Source: Actinomycetes bacterium (GTDB lineage: Bacteria; Actinomycetota; Actinomycetes; Propionibacteriales; Nocardioidaceae). Taken from it: a stretch of 64,000 bases of DNA. Below the pieces are notes generated by a model. The model did not search any database. It was given only the letters and a program-made list of their open reading frames with translations, and was not told the origin of the DNA. The first letter of the stretch is position 1; every line of letters begins with the position of its first letter. The stretch is from positions 62,001 through 126,000 of the forward strand of contig JAEWOG010000016.1 in the NCBI GenBank assembly GCA_023460975.1, in the 5' to 3' direction. This document shows positions 18,758 to 26,846 of the stretch, one piece after another. The position numbers were made by a program, and so were the translations under genes.

Positions 18758-18819
18758 CCTGAACTTCACGGGGCGTGCACACCCCATGAAGTTCAGGATC
18801 CCCCGCAGATGCGGGGGAT
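18758..18819. repeat. Double-hairpin palindromic repeat, copy 2
   Basis: A perfect 11-bp stem (CCTGAACTTCA at 18758-18768 with TGAAGTTCAGG at 18787-18797) has GGGG/CCCC continuing inside. It is followed by a perfect 9-bp hairpin ATCCCCCGC-AGAT-GCGGGGGAT at 18798-18819. The pair is the reverse-orientation counterpart of 4516-4576. It lies 39 bases beyond the galE stop. Confidence 0.75.
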
Positions 18820-18857
18820 CCTGAGACTCAAGGGGCGCAAGTGACCCCGGGGATGAG

Positions 18858-19871
18858 TCAGCTGGCGAAACCTTGGGGGTTCTGCGACTGCCAGCGCCAC
18901 GCGTCGGCGGCCATCTCGTCGACCGATCGGGTCGTGGACCAGCCCAGCTCACGGTTCGCCTTCGACGGGTCCGCGTACGAGGACGCCACGTCGCCGGGGC
19001 GACGGTCCTTGATCTCGTACGGCAGCTCGCGGCCCACCGCGCGCTCGAAGGCGTGCAGCATCTCGAGCACCGAGGTGCCGGTGCCGGAACCGAGGTTCCA
19101 CACGTTGACGGGCTCGGTCGTGCGCCCCAGCTCCTCGAGCGCGGCCACGTGCCCGGCGGCGAGGTCCTCGACGTGGATGTAGTCGCGCACGCCGGTGCCG
19201 TCGACGGTGTCGTAGTCGTCCCCGAACACGGCCAACTTGTCGCGCTTGCCGACCGCCACCTGGGCGATGAAGGGGGTCAGGTTGTTGGGGATGCCCGAGG
19301 GGTCCTCGCCGATGGTGCCCGACTCGTGGGCGCCCACCGGGTTGAAGTAGCGCAGCAGCGCCACCCGCATCGCCGGGTCGGCCAGCGCAATGTCGCTCAG
19401 GATCTGCTCCTGCATGACCTTGGTCCACCCGTACGGATTGGTCGCGAAGGTGCGGCGGTCCTCGGTCGCGCCGGCCTGGTCGGTGCCGTACACGGTCGCG
19501 GACGACGAGAAGACCAGCTTGTCGACGCCGTGCTTGCGCATCGCGCGGACCAGCGAGAACGTCGAGCCGAGGTTGTTCTCGTAGTAGTCCAGCGGCTTGG
19601 CCACCGACTCCCCCACCGCCTTGTAGCCGGCGAAGTGGATGACCGCGTCGATCTCCTCGGACGCGAACAGGTGCTCCGTCTTGTCCTGGTCGCACAGGTC
19701 GAACGCGTGCAGCGGGATGCTGCGCCCCGCCAGCGCCTCCAGCCGCCCCATCACGACCGGCGAGGAGTTGGAGAAGTTGTCCACGATCACGACGTCGTGA
19801 CCGGCCTGGATGAGCTGCAACACGGTGTGCGAGCCGATGTAGCCGGCGCCGCCGGAGACGAGGATCTTCAT
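18858..19871 (-). CDS. galE: UDP-glucose 4-epimerase GalE
   Basis: It interconverts UDP-glucose and UDP-galactose (or the GlcNAc pair). It is an extended SDR protein of 337 residues starting MKILVSGGAGYIGSH, with the NAD motif GGAGYIG at 7-13. The active-site Ser is in SSSATVYG, and Tyr147 and Lys151 form the YxxxK in NPYGWTK. The long open frame upstream is not coding; this ATG is the start, 45 bases from the divergent gmd. It supplies galactose donors to surface polysaccharide. Confidence 0.94.
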   Translation of the reverse strand: MKILVSGGAGYIGSHTVLQLIQAGHDVVIVDNFSNSSPVVMGRLEALAGRSIPLHAFDLCDQDKTEHLFASEEIDAVIHFAGYKAVGESVAKPLDYYENNLGSTFSLVRAMRKHGVDKLVFSSSATVYGTDQAGATEDRRTFATNPYGWTKVMQEQILSDIALADPAMRVALLRYFNPVGAHESGTIGEDPSGIPNNLTPFIAQVAVGKRDKLAVFGDDYDTVDGTGVRDYIHVEDLAAGHVAALEELGRTTEPVNVWNLGSGTGTSVLEMLHAFERAVGRELPYEIKDRRPGDVASSYADPSKANRELGWSTTRSVDEMAADAWRWQSQNPQGFAS

Positions 19872-19916
19872 GGGCACCCACCCTAGAGGGGCGCACCCAC
19901 TGTCACACTTGCCCCC

Positions 19917-20930
19917 ATGCCCACCGCGCTCATCACCGGGATCACCGGCCAGGACGGCCTCTACCTCGCCGAGCTCCTGCTCGCCAAGGGGTACGACGTC
20001 CACGGGATCATCCGCGGCCAGAACAACCCGCGCCGCGACCTCGTCGAGGAGCTCGTGCCTGACGTCCGCCTGCACAACGGCGACCTCACGGACCTGTCGA
20101 GCCTGATGCGCGCGATGCACGACAGCCAGCCCGACGAGGTCTACAACCTCGGCGCGGTGAGCTTCGTGGCGTACTCGTGGGAGAACGCCTTCGTCACCTC
20201 CGACGTGACCGGGATGGGCGTGCTCAACATCCTCGAGGCCGTACGCCTCCACGCCGGCGACGACCCGCGCAGCGTGCGGTTCTACCAGGCGTCGAGCTCG
20301 GAGATGTTCGGCAAGGTGCAGGACGTCCCGCAGCGCGAGACGACGCTGTTGTGGCCGCGCTCCCCGTACGGCGTGAGCAAGGTCTACGGGCACTACATGA
20401 CGATCAACTACCGCGAGTCGTACGGCATGCACGCCTCCTCGGGCATCCTCTTCAACCACGAGTCGCCGCGCCGTGGGCCGGAGTTCGTGACCCGCAAGAT
20501 CAGCCAGGCGGTCGCACGGATCAGCCTCGGCATGCAGGACTCCGTGGCGCTGGGCAACCTCGATGCGCAGCGTGACTGGGGCTATGCGGGCGACTACGTC
20601 GAGGCGATGTGGCGGATGCTCCAGGCCGACGAGCCCGACGACTACGTCATCGCGACGGGCGAGACCCACTCGATCCGCGACTTCCTCGACCGTGCGTTCG
20701 CGCACGTGGGCATCAGCGACTGGTCGAAGCACGTCACCCAGGACGAGCGGTTCATGCGACCCGCCGAGGTCGACCTGCTCATCGGCGACGCCACCAAGGC
20801 CAAGAAGCAGCTCGGCTGGGAGCCGACCGTGTCGTTCGACGCACTGGTCACGATGATGGTCGAGGCCGACATCAAGGCCGCCCAGGACGGCTGGTGGGAC
20901 GGGCCGGGTTCGCGGCACGGTCGCCCATGA
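19917..20930 (+). CDS. gmd: GDP-mannose 4,6-dehydratase
   Basis: It converts GDP-mannose to GDP-4-keto-6-deoxymannose, precursor of fucose, rhamnose and related sugars. It has 337 residues. The nucleotide loop GITGQDGLYLAE is at 8-19, the catalytic segment SSSEMFG at 126-132, and Y151xxxK155 in SPYGVSK. FNHESPRRGPEFVTRKI is highly typical of Gmd. No Shine-Dalgarno sequence is apparent before the ATG, suggesting a leaderless transcript. The stop overlaps the next gene as ATGA. Confidence 0.93.
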   Translation: MPTALITGITGQDGLYLAELLLAKGYDVHGIIRGQNNPRRDLVEELVPDVRLHNGDLTDLSSLMRAMHDSQPDEVYNLGAVSFVAYSWENAFVTSDVTGMGVLNILEAVRLHAGDDPRSVRFYQASSSEMFGKVQDVPQRETTLLWPRSPYGVSKVYGHYMTINYRESYGMHASSGILFNHESPRRGPEFVTRKISQAVARISLGMQDSVALGNLDAQRDWGYAGDYVEAMWRMLQADEPDDYVIATGETHSIRDFLDRAFAHVGISDWSKHVTQDERFMRPAEVDLLIGDATKAKKQLGWEPTVSFDALVTMMVEADIKAAQDGWWDGPGSRHGRP

Positions 20931-21868
20931 GCGTGCGCGTCGACCGCGCGCTGGTCACCGGGATCGGCGGCCAGGACGGTTCGTACCTCGCCGAACGCCT
21001 GCTCGCCGACGGCGTCGAGGTCCACGCGCTCGTGCTGGGCTCCGAGCCGCCCAACCCGTACGTCCCCGCCGACGTCGTGTGCCACACCGGCGACCTTGCC
21101 GACACCAGTGGCACCCGCGGCCTGGTCACCGACCTGAGGCCCGACCTCGTGGTCAACCTCGCCGCCATCAGCTCCGTCGCCCAGTCGTGGGACGACCCCG
21201 ACCTCACCGCGCAGGTCAACGGCGCCGCCGCGGTCTCCCTGATGGAGTCCGCCCACCGGGTGGGTGCTCGTGTGGTGCAGGCATCCAGCGCCGAGATCTT
21301 CGGCGAGCCCGCGGTCGCCCCGCAGGACGAGGCGACGCCCGTACGGCCGATCAACCCGTACGGCGCAGCGAAGGCGTACGCCCACCTGGCCGCGGGCGTG
21401 TACCGGGCGCGCGGCGCCCACGTGAGCTCGCTGGTGCTCTACAACCACGAGTCGCCGCGGCGTCCCACGCGGTTCGTCACGCGCAAGATCACCTCGACCG
21501 TCGCAGCGATCGCGCGGGGTGAGGCCGACTCGCTGACGTTGGGCAACCTGGAGGCTCGCCGTGACTGGGGGTGGGCCCCGGACTACGTGGACGCGATGGT
21601 GCGGGCTGCTCACGCCGAGACGCCTGACGACTACGTCGTCGCGACGGGTACGGCCCACAGCGTGCGCGACTTCGTCGCCGCTGCGTTCGCGGCGGCCGAC
21701 ATCAGCGACTGGGAGGGGTTGGTCCACACCGATCCCGCCTTCATGCGCCCCGCGGACCCGACCGAACTGGTCGGGGATGCCAGCCTCGCCCGCGAGCGGT
21801 TGGGCTGGCAGCCCACGGTCACGTTCGCCGAGGTCGTGGCGCGGATGGTCCGCGCCGACCTTGGCTGA
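20927..21868 (+). CDS. Gmd paralogue, GDP-sugar dehydratase/reductase
   Basis: A second, shorter (313-residue) member of the Gmd family directly follows gmd with an ATGA overlap. It keeps TGIGGQDGSYLAE, the active-site SSAEIFG and Y145xxxK149 in NPYGAAK. The NHESPRR and TRKITS blocks and the LGNLEARRDWGWAPDYVDAM block mirror the first gene. It could be a second dehydratase, a subunit of a mixed enzyme, or the GDP-4-keto-6-deoxymannose reductase that would complete the pathway; sequence alone does not decide. The tandem arrangement suggests duplication followed by divergence. Confidence 0.75.
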   Translation: MSVRVDRALVTGIGGQDGSYLAERLLADGVEVHALVLGSEPPNPYVPADVVCHTGDLADTSGTRGLVTDLRPDLVVNLAAISSVAQSWDDPDLTAQVNGAAAVSLMESAHRVGARVVQASSAEIFGEPAVAPQDEATPVRPINPYGAAKAYAHLAAGVYRARGAHVSSLVLYNHESPRRPTRFVTRKITSTVAAIARGEADSLTLGNLEARRDWGWAPDYVDAMVRAAHAETPDDYVVATGTAHSVRDFVAAAFAAADISDWEGLVHTDPAFMRPADPTELVGDASLARERLGWQPTVTFAEVVARMVRADLG

Positions 21869-21874
21869 GCGGCC

Positions 21875-22438
21875 TCATTCGAGGCCGGACCAGTCGGCGT
21901 CCACGACCGTGCAGTCCCCGACCGCCCCGGTGGCGATGTCGAAGGACACCGACGAGCTGTGGCCGTTGCCGTCGGCGTGGGGTCGTACGGCGGCAGACAG
22001 GACGAAGGTGTCGCCTTCCGCGACGGCCCCCGGCGGGATCTCCACGACGAAGCTCTCGCTCCCCACGCTCAGGGTCAGGCCCGGCACGCGCTTCGCCTCG
22101 TACCGCCCCGCAGCGCACTCCTGCTCGGGCTCCAGGTAGGTGACGTCCGCCCGCACGCCGCGTTCGGCGAGCGCCTGCTCGAGCGCCGACGCACCCTCGA
22201 GTCGGTTGACCTCGACGCGGATGGCGCCGCTGTTGGTCTCGGACACCGAGAACGCGGGGGTTGGGCTCAGGACGAGGACACCGACCGCTACGGCCCCGGC
22301 AGCCGTGAGACCACCTCCGGCAGCGGCCCACCGCCGACGCTTGCGGCCCGCGGGGGCGGCCAGCGCGGCTCGGGCCTCGACCTCGGCGCGCAGCTCGGTG
22401 AGCAGATCGGACTCGAAGGTGTTCAGGGGTCGGTTCAT
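21875..22438 (-). CDS. Probable membrane-bound partner (anti-sigma-like) of the ECF sigma factor
   Basis: This 187-residue protein has a short acidic cytosolic N-terminus (about 1-30), an Arg-rich stop RKRRR, one membrane helix at about 38-60, and an extracytoplasmic beta-type domain. It overlaps the sigma factor gene by 4 bases and is translated after it, the usual place of an anti-sigma factor. No HxxxCxxC zinc anti-sigma motif is seen, so it may be a regulator of another type or a co-expressed surface protein. It converges on the gmd paralogue with a 6-base gap. Confidence 0.65.
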   Translation of the reverse strand: MNRPLNTFESDLLTELRAEVEARAALAAPAGRKRRRWAAAGGGLTAAGAVAVGVLVLSPTPAFSVSETNSGAIRVEVNRLEGASALEQALAERGVRADVTYLEPEQECAAGRYEAKRVPGLTLSVGSESFVVEIPPGAVAEGDTFVLSAAVRPHADGNGHSSSVSFDIATGAVGDCTVVDADWSGLE

Positions 22439-22995
22439 GACAGCGCCTCCTCGGCTCGCAGGGTGGGATGCGCCGCCAGCAGCGCCCGCCGGGCGCGGTG
22501 GTAGCGCACACGGGCGGTGCCCGCGGTGATGCCCAGGACCGATGCGGCCTCGGAGACCTTCAGGCCGTCGATCGCGACCAGCTCGACGATCTCGCGCTGG
22601 GCCGCGGGCAGGCTGGCCAGGGTCCGCCACACGGCCCGGGTCGAGGTCTCGGCGTCGATGCGCTCGACCAGCGCCTGCGTGGACTCCTCGTCGAGCAGCC
22701 GCCGACCGCCGAGCCGGCCGTACGCCCTGTGCTGTCGCGCCGTCTGGCGCACGTGGTCGGCCAGCACGTTGCGCGCGATCCCCGTCAGCCAGGCGCGCGC
22801 GGGGCCGCGACCCGGGCGGTAGGAGCCGGCGCATTCCACGACCTGCAGGAACACTTCGGCGACGAGGTCCGCCGCGACCTGCGGGTCGATGCTGCGCCGG
22901 GTCACGTACCCGGTCACGAAGTCGAGGTGCTCGCGGTAGAACGCCTCGAAGGCGTCGGGGTCACGCCCGAGGAGCGAGAGGTCCGTGGTCATCAC
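22435..22995 (-). CDS. ECF-type RNA polymerase sigma factor
   Basis: This 186-residue sigma-70 family protein has only regions 2 and 4. Region 2 spans about 14-85 (DAFEAFYREHLDFVTGYV, then DLVAEVFLQV and WLTGIARNVLADHVR). Region 4 spans about 128-178 (SLPAAQREIVELVAIDGL, then VSEAASVLGITAGTARVR, the helix-turn-helix). It is coupled to the membrane protein downstream. Targets are unknown; its place inside a nucleotide-sugar cluster makes envelope genes plausible. Confidence 0.88.
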   Translation of the reverse strand: MMTTDLSLLGRDPDAFEAFYREHLDFVTGYVTRRSIDPQVAADLVAEVFLQVVECAGSYRPGRGPARAWLTGIARNVLADHVRQTARQHRAYGRLGGRRLLDEESTQALVERIDAETSTRAVWRTLASLPAAQREIVELVAIDGLKVSEAASVLGITAGTARVRYHRARRALLAAHPTLRAEEALS

Positions 22996-23025
22996 ACCCG
23001 TACTTCGCTCGAGGGCGCTCGAGCG

Positions 23026-23895
23026 TTACCGCTGCTCGTTGAGAAGGCCGAGCAGGTACTCGCCGTAGCCGGACTTGCGCAGCGGCTCGGCGCGCTCGAC
23101 GAGCTCGGCGTCGCTCAGGAACCCCTGGCGCCAGGCGACCTCCTCGGGCGCGCCGATCTTGAAGCCCTGGCGGCCCTCGATGGTGCGTACGAAGTTCGAG
23201 GCGTCGTTGAGCGAGTCGAAGGTTCCGGTGTCGAGCCACGCGGTGCCACGCGGCAGCACCTCGACCTGGAGCTTGCCGGCCTCCAGGTAGATGCGGTTGA
23301 GGTCGGTGATCTCGAGCTCACCGCGCGCGCTCGGCTTGAGGTCGCGGGCGTACCCGATCACGTCGTTGTCGTAGAAGTAGAGGCCGGGCACCGCAAAGCT
23401 CGACTTGGGCACGGCGGGCTTCTCCTCCAGCGACAAGGCTCGACCCGCGTCGTCGAACTCCACGACGCCGTACGCCTTCGGGTCGGCCACGTGGTAGCCG
23501 AACACGGCGGCGCCGTCGAGGGTGTCGAAGCGGCGCAGCGTCGCGCCGAGGCCGGTGCCGTAGAAGATGTTGTCGCCCAGGACGAGTGCGGAGCGCTCGG
23601 AGCCGATGTGGTCCGCGCCGATGATGAATGCCTGCGCGAGGCCGTCGGGGCTGGGCTGGACGGCGAAGGTGATCGAGATGCCGAACTGCGACCCGTCACC
23701 CAACAGACGGTGGAACCCCTCGGCCTCGTGAGGGGTGGTGATGACGAGGACGTCGCGAATGCCCGCGAGCATGAGGGTGGTGAGCGGGTAGTAGATCATC
23801 GGCTTGTCGTAGACGGGGACCAGCTGCTTGCTGATGCCCTGGGTGATCGGGTGCAGTCGCGAGCCCGTGCCGCCGGCCAGAATGATTCCGCGCAT
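23026..23895 (-). CDS. rmlA: Glucose-1-phosphate thymidylyltransferase RmlA
   Basis: This enzyme makes dTDP-glucose from glucose-1-phosphate and dTTP, step one of dTDP-L-rhamnose synthesis. The 289-residue protein opens with the nucleotidyltransferase signature GIILAGGTGSRLHPIT and continues with KQLVPVYDKPMIYYP, LVLGDNIFYG and GTAWLDTGTFDSL, all hallmarks of RmlA. It diverges from the DUF4012 gene with 40 bases between starts. rmlB and rmlCD follow that gene on the other strand. Confidence 0.95.
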   Translation of the reverse strand: MRGIILAGGTGSRLHPITQGISKQLVPVYDKPMIYYPLTTLMLAGIRDVLVITTPHEAEGFHRLLGDGSQFGISITFAVQPSPDGLAQAFIIGADHIGSERSALVLGDNIFYGTGLGATLRRFDTLDGAAVFGYHVADPKAYGVVEFDDAGRALSLEEKPAVPKSSFAVPGLYFYDNDVIGYARDLKPSARGELEITDLNRIYLEAGKLQVEVLPRGTAWLDTGTFDSLNDASNFVRTIEGRQGFKIGAPEEVAWRQGFLSDAELVERAEPLRKSGYGEYLLGLLNEQR

Positions 23896-23935
23896 GCGGC
23901 CACCCTAGTGGGACCGTTCTGTCAGGATTGAGGCC

Positions 23936-25837
23936 ATGTCGTCCGCTGGCACCCGTGTCCGTCGACCGGATCGCCGCAGACGGCTCCGGGTTGCCCTGTG
24001 GACCCTTGCTGCGGTGCTCGTGGTGGTGGTTGGCCTCGGCGTGTGGATCGGCACCGGCCTGCGCGACGCACCCGGTGCGGCGTACGGCGCCAGGGACGCC
24101 CTCGTCGCCGTGAAGTCGTCCCTCGCGACGGGCGATGTCGCTGCCGCCGAGGAGCAGGTGGCCAGCGCGCGCCGCCACGTGGACGCGCTGCAGAGCGACG
24201 TGCAGGGCGCCCGCGCCGACGTCGCGCGGGTCGTGCCGATCGTGGGCGGGGCCGTGGCAGACGTACGGCATCTCGCCGACGCCCTCGACGCCCTGACTGC
24301 GGCGGCCGAGATCGGCGTACGCACGTGGCCGCGGCTCGATTCCGTCGAGGAACCGCTCATGAGCGGGCAGCGGGTCGATCTGGTGGGCCTGACGTCGGTG
24401 GTGGACGAGTTCGCCGACGCGGAGACGTTGATGTCGTCGGCCATCGAAGGTCTGGAGCAGGTGGCGGACTCGCGCCTGGTCGTCGGCTCTCGACTCGCGC
24501 TGGCTCGCGACGAGGCGTTGGCCGAGGTCGAGCCGCTGGCTTCGACGGCGGACACGGCGCTGGGGGTGGCTGAACAGATGCCGCGGATGCTGGGCTCCGA
24601 GGGCTCGGAGACGTACCTGATCGCCGTGTTGAACCCGTCCGAGCAGCGCTATTCGGGCGGAGCCCCGCTCACCCTCGCGACGATGACGGCGAGCAACGGC
24701 CGGATCCGCTTGGGCGAGGTGGTCGACACGACCGTTGAGGACGCGTTCAAGCGGATGCGGTGGCCGCGCGTGCCGGGCAACGTGTTCCACCGGGGCGGCC
24801 TCTACATCACCGGGGCCAACATGGCGCCGTCGTGGACCGTCTCCGGCGACGAGGTGGCGCGAGCGTGGGCGAAGAAGACCGGTACGGACGTGGCCGGCGT
24901 CATCGCCATCGATCCGATCGCGCTGGCGGACCTGCTGCGGGTCACCGGGTCCGCGACCCGCGACGGCACCACCTTCGACTCGACCACGCTGGTGCACGAG
25001 ACCATCGGCAACTACGACGCATACGAGGACGACCTCGAGGGCCGCAAGGCGCTCAACCACTGGCTGGTGGACGTGTTCACCGAGCGCTTCTTCGGCTCCG
25101 GTTCGATGGTCGAGAAGGGGCAGTCGTTCATCGACTCGGCCGGGCGACGCAACGCGGCCCTGTGGTTCGCCGACGCCGACGTGCAGGCGGCCGTCCAGGA
25201 CGCCGGGCTGTCCGGTGACCTCTCGGACACGACGTACGACTATCTGGGTGTCTTCAACCAGAACACCGGCAGCAACAAGTCCGACTACTGGCAACGGCGC
25301 AGCATCGACAGTCGAGTCCAGTTGGCCGCCGATGGCAGCGCCGAGGTCCGTCTGCGAATCCGCGTCCACAATGACTCGGAGCAATGGGTTCAGCCGTACG
25401 AGGACCCCCGGCACAACAGCTTCGTCACCCGGTGGAACGACATGTCCCTAGCCGCATTCCTGCCGGCCGGCGTCGAGGAAGTCGAGGCGCGCGTGGACGG
25501 CAAGGTGCTCCCCGACGTGCACGTGGGCCGGTTCTACGAGCGCCCGTTCACCCGTACGAACCTGCGCTTCGCGCCGCAGCAGACGCACACGTACGAACTG
25601 CGCTACACCGTGCCCCACGCCGCCCAGGTGGCCGAGGACGGCACCCTGACCTACCGCCTCGACGTCGACCCCCAGGGTCTGGTGACGCCGCAGGAGTTGC
25701 GGGTGGAACTCACAGCGCCGGACGGCTACACGTTCGGCCAGTTCCCGGACGACTGGTCGCAGGAGACCGGCGTGCTCACGTGGGACGTGCCGGCGCTTAC
25801 ACACAGCACTTCGGTGAGTGTCAGCGCCACCCCCTAG
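23936..25837 (+). CDS. DUF4012 membrane-anchored protein
   Basis: This 633-residue protein has an Arg-rich cytosolic start, one membrane helix at about 19-42, and a long extracytoplasmic part. The first 200 residues after the helix are Ala-rich and probably helical (VAAAEEQVASARRHVDALQS). The remainder resembles the DUF4012 family, common in actinobacterial exopolysaccharide loci and of unknown function. It lies between rmlA and rmlB, ends 10 bases before the rmlB start, and is probably co-transcribed with rmlB and rmlCD. Confidence 0.8.
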   Translation: MSSAGTRVRRPDRRRRLRVALWTLAAVLVVVVGLGVWIGTGLRDAPGAAYGARDALVAVKSSLATGDVAAAEEQVASARRHVDALQSDVQGARADVARVVPIVGGAVADVRHLADALDALTAAAEIGVRTWPRLDSVEEPLMSGQRVDLVGLTSVVDEFADAETLMSSAIEGLEQVADSRLVVGSRLALARDEALAEVEPLASTADTALGVAEQMPRMLGSEGSETYLIAVLNPSEQRYSGGAPLTLATMTASNGRIRLGEVVDTTVEDAFKRMRWPRVPGNVFHRGGLYITGANMAPSWTVSGDEVARAWAKKTGTDVAGVIAIDPIALADLLRVTGSATRDGTTFDSTTLVHETIGNYDAYEDDLEGRKALNHWLVDVFTERFFGSGSMVEKGQSFIDSAGRRNAALWFADADVQAAVQDAGLSGDLSDTTYDYLGVFNQNTGSNKSDYWQRRSIDSRVQLAADGSAEVRLRIRVHNDSEQWVQPYEDPRHNSFVTRWNDMSLAAFLPAGVEEVEARVDGKVLPDVHVGRFYERPFTRTNLRFAPQQTHTYELRYTVPHAAQVAEDGTLTYRLDVDPQGLVTPQELRVELTAPDGYTFGQFPDDWSQETGVLTWDVPALTHSTSVSVSATP

Positions 25838-25847
25838 ACTCCCGCGC

Positions 25848-26846
25848 ATGGAACGCCTACTCGTGACCGGCGGTGCTGGGTTCATCGGCTCGAACTTCGT
25901 GCACCACCTGATGGAGCACACCGACTACCGGGTGACCGTGCTCGACAAAATGACGTACGCGGCCAGCCGCGAGGCCCTCGAGGGTCTCCCCGCCGAGCGG
26001 GTCGAGCTGGTCGTGGGCGACATCGCGGACGAGTCCGTGGTCGACCCGCTGGTCGCCAGCCACGACGCGGTGATCCACTACGCGGCCGAGTCGCACAACG
26101 ACAACTCGCTGTCCGACCCCTCGCCGTTCATCAAGACCAACATCGTGGGCACCTTCACGATCCTCGAGGCGGTGCGCAAGCACGACAAGCGCCTCCACCA
26201 CGTCTCCACCGACGAGGTGTACGGCGACCTGGAGCTCGACGACCCCAAGCGGTTCACCGAGGACACTCCCTACAACCCCTCCTCGCCCTACTCGGCGTCC
26301 AAGGCGGGGTCGGACCACCTCGTCCGGGCCTGGATCCGGTCGTTCGGGCTGCGCGCCACCGTGTCCAACTGCTCCAACAACTACGGGCCGTGGCAGCACA
26401 TCGAGAAGTTCATCCCCCGTCAGATCACCAACGTGATCGACGGGATCCGCCCCAAGCTGTATGGCTCCGGCGAGAACGTGCGCGACTGGATCCACGCCGA
26501 GGACCACTCCTCAGCCGTGCTGACGATCCTGGAGAAGGGCCGCATCGGCGAGACGTACCTGATCGGCGCCGACGGGGAGAAGAACAACCTCGAGGTGGTC
26601 CGCCTGATCCTGACCCTCATGGGCAAGGCCGCGGACGACTTCGACCACGTCAACGACCGGGCCGGTCACGACCTGCGCTACGCCATCGAGTCCGGCAAGC
26701 TGCGCACCGAGCTTGGGTGGCAGCCGCGCTACTCCGACTTCGAGTCGGGTCTGGCCGACACCATTGAGTGGTACAAGGCCAACGAGGCGTGGTGGCGCCC
26801 TCACAAGGACGCGACGGAGGCCAAGTACGCCGAGAAGGGCCAGTGA
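25848..26846 (+). CDS. rmlB: dTDP-glucose 4,6-dehydratase RmlB
   Basis: It forms dTDP-4-keto-6-deoxyglucose, step two of the rhamnose pathway. It has 332 residues and starts MERLLVTGGAGFIGSNF, with the NAD motif at 8-14. The catalytic Asp/Glu are in STDEVYG (122-123), and Y148xxxK152 is in PYSASK. NCSNNYGPWQHIEKFIP is typical of RmlB. The ATG at 25848 is preferred over upstream in-frame starts because the motif begins at once. Its stop overlaps the next start as TGATG. Confidence 0.95.
   Translation: MERLLVTGGAGFIGSNFVHHLMEHTDYRVTVLDKMTYAASREALEGLPAERVELVVGDIADESVVDPLVASHDAVIHYAAESHNDNSLSDPSPFIKTNIVGTFTILEAVRKHDKRLHHVSTDEVYGDLELDDPKRFTEDTPYNPSSPYSASKAGSDHLVRAWIRSFGLRATVSNCSNNYGPWQHIEKFIPRQITNVIDGIRPKLYGSGENVRDWIHAEDHSSAVLTILEKGRIGETYLIGADGEKNNLEVVRLILTLMGKAADDFDHVNDRAGHDLRYAIESGKLRTELGWQPRYSDFESGLADTIEWYKANEAWWRPHKDATEAKYAEKGQ

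Noticed and set aside
18362..18824. Open reading frames inside the first repeat array
   Set aside because: They translate the DNA repeats into repeated peptides in several frames at once, have no ribosome sites and differ in length between the two arrays. The same applies to 28264-28887.
18858..20918. N-terminal extension of galE to 686 residues
   Set aside because: The extra 349 residues lie opposite gmd, have no family features, and the GalE Rossmann motif starts right at the ATG at 19871.
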